Source: an uncultured Gemmatimonadota bacterium (GTDB taxonomy: Bacteria > Gemmatimonadota > Gemmatimonadetes > Gemmatimonadales > Gemmatimonadaceae). Taken from it: 53,688 nt of DNA. Under the pieces are notes generated by a model. The model had not been told where the DNA came from and ran no database searches. It saw only the letters and a list, made by a program, of their open reading frames with translations. Within the stretch, counting starts at the first letter, position 1; each line of letters starts with the position of its first letter. Where the stretch lies: positions 1-53,688 of the forward strand of contig CAMLIT010000013.1 in assembly GCA_946480295.1 (NCBI GenBank). Reading direction: 5' to 3'. A program made the position numbers and the translations under genes. Positions 14,761-23,628 of this stretch are shown one piece after another.

Positions 14761-17478
14761 GTGAGCCGCATGCGGGGGCTCGCGGCGCGCCTGCGCGCGC
14801 TCGTCGTCAGGCGCACGGCCGACGCGGATCTCCAGGAAGAGATCCGCTTCCACCTCGACATGGAGACGGAGAAGAACCTCCGCGCGGGCATGGCGCCCGA
14901 CGAGGCGCGCCGCGTGGCGCTCGTGCACTTCGGCGGCGTCGAGCGCGTACGCGAGGAGCACCGCGACGTGCGTCGGCTCGCCTGGATCGAGAACACGCTC
15001 GCCGACGTGCGCTTCGCCCTGCGCTCGCTGGCGCGAACCCCAGGTGTGTCCGCCGCCATCGTGCTCACGCTGGCGCTGGGGATCGGCGCGAACGCCGCCA
15101 TCTTCTCCGTGCTCGACCGCATCTTCTTCCGCATGCCGGTCGGCGTCGTGCGCCCCGAGGGCGTGGCGCGGCTCTACGAGATCCCGCAGGGCGACGATCC
15201 CGATCTGCCGGCGCTCGGCATGTTCAGCTACCCGCAGTACGTGGGTGTGCGTACGGCGGTCGGGGGCGCGGCGGCGCTGGCCGTGTACGACGTTCCGCGG
15301 AAGACGTCCGTGGAGGACGGCGCCGGTGGCGGGGCGTTCTCGTCGTACGTGGGCGTCGGCTTCTTTCCGCTGCTCGGAGTCCGCCCCGCGGTCGGCCGGC
15401 TCTTCGCGCCCGACGAGGAGCGCATGGGCGTGCCCACGCACGTGGTGGTGCTGAGCTACGACTTCTGGCAGCGCCGCTTCGCGGGTGACAGCGCCGTCGT
15501 CGGGCGCACCCTCCGCATCGGCGACTCGAGCTGGATGATCATCGGCGTCGCCCAGGAGGGGTTCGCCGGTGTGGACGTGAACCCGGCCGACTTCTGGCGC
15601 CCGCTCGCGAGCTTCGCCGGAATGATCGCCCAGGGCTCGAAGCACCCGCACGCGCCGGCATGGTACGAGCAGCGCAATACGCGCTTCCTGCAGATCCTCG
15701 CCCGCCCGGCGCGCGGGGCGAGCGCGACGTCCGTCGCCGCGCGCGCGACCACCGGCCTGCGCCTCGATGCGCGACAGGCGGGATGGCACGACTCCACGGC
15801 GTCCATGGTCACCGGCTCGCTCATCGCGGCGCGCGGGCCGGAGAAGCAGCAGCAGGAGCTCGCGCTGTCGATGCGCATCGGCATCGTCGCGCTCATCGTC
15901 CTGCTGATCGCCTGCGCGAACGTGGCGAACCTCCTGCTCGCGCGCGCGGCCGAGCGCCGGCGCGAGATCGCGGTGCGTGTCGCGCTCGGCGTATCGCGTC
16001 GACGCCTCGTCCGGATGCTCGTCACGGAAAGCGTGCTGCTCGCCGCCATGGCCGGTGTCGCGGCGTTCGCGGCCGCGGGGTGGTGCGGCGGGATCCTGCG
16101 CGCGCTGCTCTGGCCCGACGCGCACTGGCAGGCCGAGGCGCACGGCGGGCGGATCCTCGTCTTCACGTCCGCCGTCGTGCTCGTCGTCGCTTGTGGCACC
16201 GCGCTCGCTCCGGCGTTGCAATCGCTCCGGACCGATCTCACCGTCGCCCTCAAGTGCGGCGCGCGGGAGGGAAGCAGGCGCCGCTCGCGGCTGCGCACCG
16301 CGCTGGTCCTCACCCAGTCCGGGCTCGCCGCGGTGCTCGTGATCGGCGCGGGCCTCTTCGTGCGCTCGCTGCACAACGTGCTCTCCGCGCCGCTCGGCTA
16401 CGACGTCGCCAGGCTCGTCTTCGCCAGCCCCGAGGTCCCCAGGGACGCCGCGTCTCCGGTGGTCGCGGCCGCGGCGCGCGAGCTCCAGGCGAGGCTCGCG
16501 TCGCTTCCCGGCGTCGAACGCACGGCGCTCGTGAGCAATCCGCCCATCTACGGCGTGAGCTTCATCTCGGACATCTTCCGCCAGAACGGAGACTCCCTCG
16601 TCTACCATCAGCGAGGGACGAACGGGCTCCAGCTTCCGACACCCTCGGTGACCGTCGCGTCCCCCTCGTACTTCTCGACCGTGGGGATGCGGATCCTACG
16701 TGGCCGCACCTTCCAGTCGATAGGCGGGCACTCCACCCTCGAGGTGGTGGTCAACGAGAGCATGGCCCGGCGCTTCTGGCCGGGCGGCGATGCCCTTGGC
16801 CACTGCCTGCGCTTCACCACAGCGACGAATCCCTGCTACACGATCGTCGGCGTCGTCGAGGATGCGCGTCGCATGCAGCTGATCGAGAACCCGGCGCCGG
16901 CGTACTACCTCCCCGCCGGCAGTTCGCCGCTCTTCGACCCGGCCTGGGTCGTGGTACGCGCGAGGCCGGGGCAGACCGGCCAGGTGTCGGCTGCCGCGCG
17001 GACGCTGCTGGGTCGCCGGACGCCAGACGCGGAGTCGCGCGTGATCGCGATGTCCGAGATCCTCGCCCCGCAGCTTCACGCCTGGCGACTGGGTGCGTGG
17101 CTCTTCACCGCGCTCGCCGTGCTCGCGCTGGTCGTCGCGGCGATGGGGGTCTACAGCACGCTGACGTACGCGACGGCGCAGCGGACGCACGAGATCGGGG
17201 TGCGCCTCGCCCTCGGCGCGCGCGCCGGCGACGTCGCGCGCGACGTGGTCCGCGCGGGCGTGGCGATCGTCGCGGCGGGCATCGTGCTGGGCACCTGCCT
17301 CGCCCTCGTGCTCGGCCGCCTCGTCGCGGCGCTCCTGTACGGCGTCTCGCCGCACGATCCGCTCACGCTCGTCGGTGCCGCCCTCGTGCTGCTCGCCGTC
17401 GCGTGCTTGGCGGCGGCGTTGCCCGCCTGGCGCGCGACGCGCGTGGATCCGGTGGCGGCGCTGCGCGTCGAGCTCTGA
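14761..17478 (+). CDS. ADOP-type FtsX/MacB permease
   Basis: A 905-residue inner-membrane permease of the ADOP (acidobacterial duplicated orphan permease) type. Residues 1-75 form the cytoplasmic N-domain (DADLQEEIRFHLDMET) found in PadR-paired members. The first helix follows (about 95-115), then a MacB periplasmic core (with GVGFFPLLGVRPAVGRLF and VLSYDFWQRRFAGD). Next are an FtsX domain with three helices (about 370-490), a second periplasmic core (about 530-760) and a final FtsX domain (about 770-900, THEIGVRLALGAR). No ATPase is encoded beside it. It starts with GTG one base after the PadR stop, so translation is coupled. The substrate is unknown. Confidence 0.9.
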   Translation: MSRMRGLAARLRALVVRRTADADLQEEIRFHLDMETEKNLRAGMAPDEARRVALVHFGGVERVREEHRDVRRLAWIENTLADVRFALRSLARTPGVSAAIVLTLALGIGANAAIFSVLDRIFFRMPVGVVRPEGVARLYEIPQGDDPDLPALGMFSYPQYVGVRTAVGGAAALAVYDVPRKTSVEDGAGGGAFSSYVGVGFFPLLGVRPAVGRLFAPDEERMGVPTHVVVLSYDFWQRRFAGDSAVVGRTLRIGDSSWMIIGVAQEGFAGVDVNPADFWRPLASFAGMIAQGSKHPHAPAWYEQRNTRFLQILARPARGASATSVAARATTGLRLDARQAGWHDSTASMVTGSLIAARGPEKQQQELALSMRIGIVALIVLLIACANVANLLLARAAERRREIAVRVALGVSRRRLVRMLVTESVLLAAMAGVAAFAAAGWCGGILRALLWPDAHWQAEAHGGRILVFTSAVVLVVACGTALAPALQSLRTDLTVALKCGAREGSRRRSRLRTALVLTQSGLAAVLVIGAGLFVRSLHNVLSAPLGYDVARLVFASPEVPRDAASPVVAAAARELQARLASLPGVERTALVSNPPIYGVSFISDIFRQNGDSLVYHQRGTNGLQLPTPSVTVASPSYFSTVGMRILRGRTFQSIGGHSTLEVVVNESMARRFWPGGDALGHCLRFTTATNPCYTIVGVVEDARRMQLIENPAPAYYLPAGSSPLFDPAWVVVRARPGQTGQVSAAARTLLGRRTPDAESRVIAMSEILAPQLHAWRLGAWLFTALAVLALVVAAMGVYSTLTYATAQRTHEIGVRLALGARAGDVARDVVRAGVAIVAAGIVLGTCLALVLGRLVAALLYGVSPHDPLTLVGAALVLLAVACLAAALPAWRATRVDPVAALRVEL

Positions 17479-17639
17479 GCCATGCGGCTGATTCGTGGCG
17501 CTCGACGGCTGGACGGCTTGGCCAGGCAGAGGGTGCTAGCCATTGTGCGGCACAACACAGATGATGATCTAGCAGGCGTTATGGCTATGACGCAATGCGG
17601 CACGGTACGAGATGCCACCATTGCACCTCGGACAGCGAA

Positions 17640-17684
17640 GGCTCTCAGCCGTCGGTGCAAATGAAGCGCTGTCACACCTGCCCG
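17640..17684 (-). repeat. tRNA-like 5' fragment, copy 3
   Basis: The minus strand reads CGGGCAGGTG, then GACAGCGCTTCATTTGCACC, then a small hairpin GGCTGAGAGCC. It shares CGGTGCAA and CACCTGCCC (plus-strand reading) at nearly the same spacing as copies 1 and 2 (14, 13 and 12 bases), but is more diverged. Its right flank (plus-strand GTGTGACCG and CGCCACGC) also resembles the right flank of copy 1 near 2500-2530. It lies downstream of the low-GC gene that ends at 17770. Confidence 0.5.
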
Positions 17685-17769
17685 ACACGGAACAGCGAAC
17701 GCGATCCGCGATGGCGAAGTGTGACCGCTGGCGCCGCTGAGCGCCACGCCTGCTACGCTGCCGGCGCCA

Positions 17770-18948
17770 TTAGCCGCCTGAAATCGGTACGCGCAGTGCC
17801 CGAAGCAGCTTTGGGTCTCGTCTCGTACACAGCTTACCCTCCTCTTCCCAGACTACAAGCGGATGTAAGTATATGGCTTCATACGTTGTCGAGAACGGTG
17901 GCGGGACGAAGCTGATTTCTCCGCTCAGCGTGCCAGAACCGCCGGAGTTGATATCGCCAATCCATGCTGCCTCGACCGTTTGGAGATACGGCATTTCTGC
18001 TCTTATCGGTCGGCTTTCCGCCGCCACGCGGTAGAATCCCGATCCTGCCTGCAACTCGCACGTTGAAAATGAGAACGAGGATGCGGTGAAGATTGCCCCG
18101 TCAGGACGGACGACGGACGAGTCGCCGCGCTGCGCCAGCACCATCACGTACACAGCGCTCCTGGGCGGCACGTCGCGGTAGGTGATGTCGACGCGAACGC
18201 GATTTGGAGCGCCGACGACGAGTGCCGTACCGCGAGGCGAGACTTGCGTTACCTCGACGGTCCCCGTTGCCTCGCGCTTGGGAGCGCCCACGGCCTGTTC
18301 AGGCCGAGGCCCAATCGGCGCGATTCCCACGCGAACCACGTTCATTCTTTCCCAGGTATATGTCGCGCATCCATCCCGGTCTCCGTGAAGTGTGACCTCG
18401 AACGGTACGAGCAGCAGACCGTCGTACCATTGCGCCGTGCGAGCCGGGTGAAACTTGAACGACGCTTCGACAACGCCGTCGCCCGTCGCCGGAGTACTGA
18501 CCAGGAACCCCATAGTAAGAGCGACGGTCGAATCAGCGTCGCCTCCAGTGATGCTTTCGATCTGTTCCCGCGCCATGCCCAATGGGCCAAGGATGCGAGC
18601 CGCCGTCGATGACATCGTAAGCGGGTAGTGCTCGGCGGCTATGCCGTAGGGATTGACACCGCGGTTCCCGAACGTGCCGCACGCATTGAATTGTGCGTGG
18701 CTGAGACTCAATCTGCCGCTGCCGATGATACCCTGATCGCCGTCCAGGGGGATCGGAAGGAGATAGAGGCGTTGACCTGGTCGGGCATTGCGGTAGTGCA
18801 CGCGAAAGTGGACTTGCGCGTCGGCGCCCAGCTCGAACGGCTGATACTGCCCGATGAGCTCCAGTCGGTACTGCGCCAAGTCCTGCGCGAGGACATTCCC
18901 GGAACTGGTCGTGAGTGCGACAACAAGCGCCACGGCGTACCGAAGCAT
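17770..18948 (-). CDS. Secreted protein of unknown function, low GC
   Basis: A 392-residue protein with a signal peptide (hydrophobic residues 5-20, cleavage near VLAQD). It looks built of two beta-sandwich-like halves. The first has FRVHYRNARPGQRLYLLPIP and a TYTWERMNVVRVGIAP strand; the second has VRVDITYRDVPPRSAVYVMV and LSGEISFVPPPFSTTYEAIY. Four Cys residues could form disulfides. A GGGAGG site six bases before the ATG at 18948 fixes the start. GC content is about 62 percent, against over 70 percent around it, which suggests recent transfer. It follows the membrane gene at 18975-19799 by 26 bases and is probably co-transcribed. I do not recognise a family. Confidence 0.72.
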   Translation of the reverse strand: MLRYAVALVVALTTSSGNVLAQDLAQYRLELIGQYQPFELGADAQVHFRVHYRNARPGQRLYLLPIPLDGDQGIIGSGRLSLSHAQFNACGTFGNRGVNPYGIAAEHYPLTMSSTAARILGPLGMAREQIESITGGDADSTVALTMGFLVSTPATGDGVVEASFKFHPARTAQWYDGLLLVPFEVTLHGDRDGCATYTWERMNVVRVGIAPIGPRPEQAVGAPKREATGTVEVTQVSPRGTALVVGAPNRVRVDITYRDVPPRSAVYVMVLAQRGDSSVVRPDGAIFTASSFSFSTCELQAGSGFYRVAAESRPIRAEMPYLQTVEAAWIGDINSGGSGTLSGEISFVPPPFSTTYEAIYLHPLVVWEEEGKLCTRRDPKLLRALRVPISGG

Positions 18949-18974
18949 GAAGCCTCCCGCGCAATCATTCGTGA

Positions 18975-19799
18975 TTAGGGGCGGGTGGGGAGATACACGA
19001 GAATCAGTCGGCTCGATAACGCGACGTCCGCCAACACCAATGGGCAATCGACAAGGTCGCGAATGCTCTCTCGGACGCGCTTCGCATCAGCTTCTTGCGA
19101 CGATTGATACACTGTGCGGCATGCTCGCGTATTGTCGGGAATGACGGCGCGAGTGAGCGTAACGAATGCACCCCGTTGGCGAAGAAGGTCCGCGACTGGA
19201 TCGGCGATTGGGACGTCCGGTGCGGAGATTATTCGAACATCGTCGCCGATCAGCGTGGCAGCCGTGGGAACGTGACTCTTCTTTCGTCCTTCGAGCTCTG
19301 GGCGCAGGACGGGGACTGGACGCGATGCTTTGGCGTCAGCCATATGGATCTCCAACCCTGTTCGGACTGGCACGCCGTGACGCTCGGCGTGACCTGGATC
19401 GCCGATCAATAGGATCACCGTGTCCGCAGAGTCGATCGAGGGAACTTCGAGCGAGAAGTAGCCGACCTGGTTCGTACGTGTCGACGCGTTCGAGCCCGCC
19501 AGTGCGACCAGCATGCCGTCCGCCATGCCCGCAGAGGTCGCCACCGTCCCCGAGAGGAGGCGGGGACGCGCTCGCTCACGTAGATAGCCAGCCGCGGTGA
19601 GCAGCATCGCCATCGTTGCGAGCGCAAACAGATAGTTGATAACGCGGAGCAGGGCCGTGCTCGACGCCTGCTTCGTGAGACTTGGAAACAGGTCGGCCTT
19701 GATGGCCAGTCGCACGAGAAGGAGCATCAGGGCCGCGACGAACCCCGCAAGCCCCAGCGGCGTGGAGATGCCGGCGCCGACAGCGACGATCTTGTCCAT
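18975..19799 (-). CDS. Membrane protein with extracytoplasmic sensor-like domain, low GC
   Basis: A 274-residue protein with two hydrophobic segments (about 10-32 and 50-70). After these comes a carboxypeptidase-regulatory-like beta domain (SGTVATSAGMADGMLVALAG, then TNQVGYFSLEVP) and a C-terminal region (VRIISAPDVPIADPVADLLR) resembling the LytR C-terminal fold, with an ADA motif late in the chain. No catalytic motif is seen. It precedes the secreted protein at 17770-18948 in what looks like a two-gene unit of low GC. Its role may be tied to that partner, for example presenting or sensing it; this is inference. Confidence 0.65.
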   Translation of the reverse strand: MDKIVAVGAGISTPLGLAGFVAALMLLLVRLAIKADLFPSLTKQASSTALLRVINYLFALATMAMLLTAAGYLRERARPRLLSGTVATSAGMADGMLVALAGSNASTRTNQVGYFSLEVPSIDSADTVILLIGDPGHAERHGVPVRTGLEIHMADAKASRPVPVLRPELEGRKKSHVPTAATLIGDDVRIISAPDVPIADPVADLLRQRGAFVTLTRAVIPDNTRACRTVYQSSQEADAKRVRESIRDLVDCPLVLADVALSSRLILVYLPTRP

Positions 19800-20194
19800 G
19801 AGTCGCTCGAATTATGGCAGGTTGAACGCTAAAGACCGTGCCAGAGCCGGTTGGGCTGCGCCGGTGAGCGATAGACAAATAACTCTCTAGTCGTAACGCG
19901 CAAGATGCTCGGAGCGTGGGCTACTCCGTCGACCGTGCGGCGCGGGCTTCGGTTGTTGGTACGCGAGTAGGCCTCGTGTTGGTGAGTGACCCGAGCCGAA
20001 AGGCCGTACACGCTTCCTTCTGCACGAGGCCACGGCGGAGTGATCGAACGCCAGGGCACACGAAGTGGTGTGCGAGCGTGTGTCTGGGTCCAACTGGGAA
20101 TCGACCGCCCCGCCCCCCCCGGCGTACGGGCCCCGGCCACGCCGGGACCCGCCGAGATCGCCCTCGACCGCCACACGAGCGCCCGCGCGTTGCC
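19800..20194. other. Intergenic stretch, no gene seen
   Basis: Nearly 400 bases between two minus-strand genes. It marks the edge between the low-GC gene pair and the GC-rich stress-protein gene. A run of eight C (near 20113-20120) is present. No tRNA-like fragment or clear repeat was found on this side, so the boundary of the presumed insertion is not defined. Confidence 0.5.
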
Positions 20195-21259
20195 TCAGAA
20201 GTCCACCCCCTCGCATCCGCCCGGCGCGTCCGCGATCGCCAGCACCGGCGCCGTCACCCGCGTCAGCAGCTCGCGGGCGACCGAGCCCACGCTGCCCGGC
20301 GGCGCGCCGTCCGCTCCGCGCTCGCCGATCACGATGAGCGCCGGCGACTGCTCGGCCGCCCTCGCGGCGATCTCGCGCGCCGGATCGCCGACGGCCACCT
20401 CCACGCGCGCCCCCGCCCCCGCCTCCGCGTGCGAGTGCGCGAGCGCGGCGAGCCATGTGGTCGAGCGCGTCGACATCGCTCGCGGGGGTGCTACCTCGTT
20501 CGGCGACGCGCCACGGCGACGGCCGCTCGTCGTCTGGCGCGCCGTCCGGATCACGCGCTCGTACGCGCCCGCCGCCGGCGACAGCACGTGCAGGATCGTG
20601 TACGAGCAGCCGAGCGCCCCCGCGAGTGCGCGCGCGGCGCGCAGGACGCGGGGCGCGAAGTCGCTGTCGTCGACGGCGGCGACGATGTGGCGCGGCGCGT
20701 CCGTCGTCCCCTCCGGCACGACGAGCACCGACGCGGTCGCGCGCCGTACGAGGCGCTCGATGACGTTGGGCTCGCCGATGCGCCGGCGGTTGGCGTCGGC
20801 GCGGCGCCCGAGCACGACGAGCGACGCCTCGGCATCGTTGGCGATCGTGCTGAGCCACCGCGACGGGCTGCCGACGCGGAGCGCGGTGCGCGCACTCGCC
20901 ACCGGCAGGGTCCCGCCGAAGCCGGCCAGGCCGCCGGCGAGCGCGGGAAGGCGCTGGGTCGGCGTGTCCCCGCGGAGCGCGACCACGGGCGAGCGCTCGT
21001 CGGAGCGCTCGTCGGGGGATGCCGGCAAGGGCACGACGTGCGAGACGATCGCGTGCGCGCCGCGCGCGACGTGCGCGGTCGCCCACCGGGCGGCGGCCAG
21101 CGACGCCGGCCCGAAGTCGACGGCGAGCACGATGCGCGGAAAGAGCGGCGGCGCGATCGCGTCGCGGGTATCCGGCCTGACGAGCCGCATGGTCGTCGTC
21201 GCCGCGTTCCCGTGGTCATCGTATGGCGCGGGGAGTCGTCCGGCGTTGGTCATGGACAT
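20195..21259 (-). CDS. Tandem universal stress protein
   Basis: A 354-residue cytoplasmic protein with two Usp domains. The first begins IVLAVDFGPASLAAARWATA and ends with SLVVLGRR and SVLVVPEG. The second begins RHIVAAVDDSDFAPRVLRAA and ends with ALIVIGERGADGAPPGSVGS and APVLAIAD. The second has the G-x2-G-x9-G(S/T)-like ATP-binding end in part. Usp proteins help survival under starvation and other stress. AGGAGG six bases before the ATG at 21259 (MSMTNAG) decides the start between two close ATGs. It appears monocistronic. Confidence 0.88.
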   Translation of the reverse strand: MSMTNAGRLPAPYDDHGNAATTTMRLVRPDTRDAIAPPLFPRIVLAVDFGPASLAAARWATAHVARGAHAIVSHVVPLPASPDERSDERSPVVALRGDTPTQRLPALAGGLAGFGGTLPVASARTALRVGSPSRWLSTIANDAEASLVVLGRRADANRRRIGEPNVIERLVRRATASVLVVPEGTTDAPRHIVAAVDDSDFAPRVLRAARALAGALGCSYTILHVLSPAAGAYERVIRTARQTTSGRRRGASPNEVAPPRAMSTRSTTWLAALAHSHAEAGAGARVEVAVGDPAREIAARAAEQSPALIVIGERGADGAPPGSVGSVARELLTRVTAPVLAIADAPGGCEGVDF

Positions 21260-21395
21260 GCACGACCTCCTGATGTCCCGGCGCGTCGTGCGCACCGGGT
21301 AGCTGTCGACATTCGTGTGCGCACGCCGGCGTCCCGCCAGCTCGGCGGCGCTCCGGTGCACGCGCGATGGTTGTCTGGTGGCTGGCGTGCGCCAG

Positions 21396-21785
21396 CTATG
21401 TCAGGAGGACGGGGGGCGCGGTGGCGTCGTAGCCGCGGACGACGGCGGACGGGATCGACGGTGCGTCGATCGTGCGTGCGCCGAGCACGGCGCGCGCGTC
21501 GAGCGTGCGCGCCGTGAGGGGCGAGTGCGCGGCGGGGGAGTGCCCACCCGGCGCGGTATGACGCGGTGCGCGGGCGCCAGCGTCTCGCGAGGCGACGACA
21601 GTGGCGTGCGGGAAGGATGCCGCGGTCGCGACCGGCGCGGCGCTCCACGGTGCACGCGCGCCGTCGCTCGCGTTCGCGTGATGGCTGCCAGCCGCCGCGA
21701 AGACGAACGCGACGAGGAGCGCCACCGCCGGCGCGAACCGGGGCGTGCCGCGAAGTGCGTGCAGGCGATGGGCGAGGACGGGCAT
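21396..21785 (-). CDS. Small exported hypothetical protein
   Basis: A 129-residue protein with a convincing signal peptide (FAPAVALLVAFVFAAAG, then a possible site after ANA). The mature part is rich in Ala, Ser, Pro and His, without recognised motifs, ending AVVRGYDATAPPVLLT. It has no obvious operon partner, and low complexity makes it hard to judge. The divergent small gene starts at 22001. Confidence 0.42.
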   Translation of the reverse strand: MPVLAHRLHALRGTPRFAPAVALLVAFVFAAAGSHHANASDGARAPWSAAPVATAASFPHATVVASRDAGARAPRHTAPGGHSPAAHSPLTARTLDARAVLGARTIDAPSIPSAVVRGYDATAPPVLLT

Positions 21786-22000
21786 GCGTCGAGTCGGTCG
21801 GCGATACCGGAAACGTGCCGCGAGGTCCGAGGTCCCGATCACGGCCGCCGCTCGATGGCTCGGGTCAGCCGTGTCCGCGCACATACCCCCTGCGGGCGCG
21901 GTCGTTCCGGGCCGGGACTCCCGCGGCCGGCGAAGCTCCGTGCCGCTGGCCCGGCGTCCCGCGGACGGGCATATTCGCAGCTCCCTCACGCGGATGCGAG

Positions 22001-22195
22001 ATGTCACGTCCCTACAGCGAGTATCGCGGCACGCCCCTCTGGAGCGCGATCGAGAAGCTGGTCGTCGAGCTCCAGGCCACGGGCGAGATCAGCGTCGCCA
22101 CCGCGCCGGACTACGTCGTCGGCTTCCTGTGCCGGGAGCTCGCCGCCAGGCACCTCGTCACCGACCAGGCGCTGGCGCCGACCCCGGGTCGTTAG
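22001..22195 (+). CDS. Conserved small protein of unknown function
   Basis: A 64-residue protein with YRGTPLWSAIEKLVVELQAT, then ISVATAPDYVVGFLCREL. From memory, the combination 'Y-R-G-T-P-L-W ... VATAPxYVxGxLCxxL' is shared by small proteins in many soil bacteria, none with a known function. It looks like a compact helical protein. Its stop codon sits within a CGTTAGGC octamer and overlaps, tail to tail, the end of the minus-strand gene that follows by four bases. Confidence 0.65.
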   Translation: MSRPYSEYRGTPLWSAIEKLVVELQATGEISVATAPDYVVGFLCRELAARHLVTDQALAPTPGR

Positions 22196-22443
22196 GCGCG
22201 CGCTGCGCGGCGGTGGACGACGAGGCCGCGGCTCCGCGTCTCGTTGTTGAGGAGCAGCCAGCGGTGCCACGCCGACACGAGCGGCGCCGGCCCCTGGAGC
22301 AGGGCGTACCGTTCGCCCTTCCGCGCCTTCTCGGAGGTCTCCTCCTCATGGAAGATCGCGTGCAGCTCCGCCTCCGCCTGCATGAGCTGGTCGTCGCCGA
22401 GCGTGTCGATCCAGCGCGCGTTGATGTGGTCCGGGATGATCAT
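22192..22443 (-). CDS. Small hypothetical protein
   Basis: An 83-residue soluble protein: a short start (MIIPDHINARWIDTLGDDQL), an acidic helical middle (AEAELHAIFHEEETSEKARK), and a basic Trp-containing end (AWHRWLLLNNETRSRG). A GAGAGGG ribosome site lies before the ATG at 22443. A GTG at 22455 overlapping the infA stop (GTGA) is an alternative that would couple it to infA. Either way it follows the second infA directly and belongs to the same minus-strand group. The family is not recognised. Confidence 0.55.
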   Translation of the reverse strand: MIIPDHINARWIDTLGDDQLMQAEAELHAIFHEEETSEKARKGERYALLQGPAPLVSAWHRWLLLNNETRSRGLVVHRRAARA

Positions 22444-22451
22444 GTGCCCTC

Positions 22452-22670
22452 TCACGTCCGGTGGCGGAAGGTGATGCGCCCGCGGGCGAGGTCGTACGGC
22501 GACAGGGCGACGGTGACGCGGTCGCCCGCGAGGATGCGGATGTGGAACTTGCGCATCTTGCCGGCCGCCGTCGCCAGCAGCTTGTGCCCGTTCTCCAGGT
22601 CCACCCGGAACATCGCGCTCGGGAGCACTTCGGTGACGATGCCTTCGACTTCGATCGCGTCTTCCTTCAA
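22452..22670 (-). CDS. infA: Translation initiation factor IF-1 (second copy)
   Basis: A 72-residue OB-fold IF-1, differing from the copy at 4527-4745 at five positions besides the start (Asp for Glu, Ile for Val, Glu for Ala, Lys for Thr, Arg for Lys). The start codon is TTG, supported by GGGAGGA eight bases upstream. Its neighbours are rpsU, 46 bases upstream, and a cold-shock protein gene farther upstream, all on the minus strand. This is a more natural translation context than that of the first copy. Such duplicates may be expressed under different conditions. Confidence 0.93.
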   Translation of the reverse strand: MKEDAIEVEGIVTEVLPSAMFRVDLENGHKLLATAAGKMRKFHIRILAGDRVTVALSPYDLARGRITFRHRT

Positions 22671-22716
22671 GGTCTTCCTCCCGGTCTGAGATGGCGCCCG
22701 CGGCGCATGCGACGTG

Positions 22717-22920
22717 CTAGCGTGCGCGCCGCGCGTCCTTGCGCGCCCGGTCCCGGGTGCGCTTCGCCGCCTTCGACTTGAGCTGCCGCGCTTCGCTGGG
22801 CTTCACGTGATGGCGGCGCCGGCGCAGCTCGCGCAGGATGCCGGACTTCTGCACCTGCCGCTTGAATGTCTTCAGCGCCCAGTCGAGGCGGTCCGTTTCG
22901 TTGAGCAGGATTTCGGGCAT
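22717..22920 (-). CDS. rpsU: 30S ribosomal protein S21
   Basis: A 67-residue very basic protein with the S21 core: [20 protein letters not shown] followed by [20 protein letters not shown] and an Arg/Lys-rich tail. S21 binds the 30S platform near the mRNA exit and assists initiation. It sits between csp and the second infA on the same strand, forming a small group of initiation-related genes. A GAGG site lies before the ATG. Confidence 0.92.
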   Translation of the reverse strand: MPEILLNETDRLDWALKTFKRQVQKSGILRELRRRRHHVKPSEARQLKSKAAKRTRDRARKDARRAR

Positions 22921-23042
22921 GTCTACCTCGGTGTGAGAAGGTGGGCGTCAGGGCGTGAACGAGGCGCGCCGCGCGGTCGAGCCGACCAACGGCTCCACCG
23001 CGCGGCGCCCGTCCGCTTCCGCGAGGGAAGCGATGGCGTGGC

Positions 23043-23255
23043 TCAACGAGCCAGCTTCGTCACGTTCTCCGCGGCGGGACCCTTCTGGCCCTGGACGACG
23101 TCGAATTCGACCTTCTCGCCCTCGGCGAGCGACTTGAAGCCGCTGCCCTGGATGGCCGAGTGATGCACGAAGCAATCCTTCTGGCCGTTCTCGGGCGTGA
23201 TGAAACCGAACCCCTTCGCGTCGTTGAACCACTTCACGGTGCCAGTCGTACGCAT
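23043..23255 (-). CDS. Cold-shock protein (CspA family)
   Basis: A 70-residue single cold-shock domain. It has [19 protein letters not shown] (containing RNP1, KGFGFI) and [10 protein letters not shown] (RNP2), then [20 protein letters not shown]. It binds single-stranded nucleic acids and melts RNA structure. The ATG at 23255 is preceded by a purine-rich AGGAGCAGGACA. The stop is followed after about 120 bases by rpsU and then infA on the same strand. Confidence 0.95.
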   Translation of the reverse strand: MRTTGTVKWFNDAKGFGFITPENGQKDCFVHHSAIQGSGFKSLAEGEKVEFDVVQGQKGPAAENVTKLAR

Positions 23256-23583
23256 TGTCCTGCTCCTGTGATGATTTGCTGTGTTGGGCGTGCGGAGCTT
23301 GCCGTACCGGCCGACACAACGTGCTTCGTGATCCTTGGCCCTCACGATGGGCATCCCGCGGATTGCGGGGCTTCCCCGACGGTACGCAAAAGGGCCCGCT
23401 CGCAATTCGGCAGGCCCCTGAGATCATCGGAACGTGTCCACGCGCCGTGCGCGTGAGTCGCTTGATACAAGCTAATCGTGAGACGCCCTCGCCGCAACGC
23501 CGCGACCGGGCCGTGCCGGTGGGAACACGCAGGTCACGGCGCGCCCCGCGCACCGCTGCAGGCGCCGCCCGGAAGCATGTAGT

Positions 23584-23621
23584 ATCAGGGGATCGCCGAC
23601 GCGACTCGGCGATCCCCTGAT
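23584..23621. repeat. Perfect 16-bp stem-loop
   Basis: ATCAGGGGATCGCCGA and TCGGCGATCCCCTGAT are exact complements around the six bases CGCGAC. No T-run follows, so intrinsic termination is not obvious. It lies between divergent genes, where a terminator for either would not be expected. It may be a transcript structure in the permease leader or a DNA-level dyad. Confidence 0.7.
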
Positions 23622-23628
23622 CCCGTAC

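Noticed and set aside
14608..16608. A 666-codon open frame antisense to the PadR-paired permease
   Set aside because: Low-complexity Arg/Ala/Asp translation, no motif, and full overlap with a clearly recognised permease.
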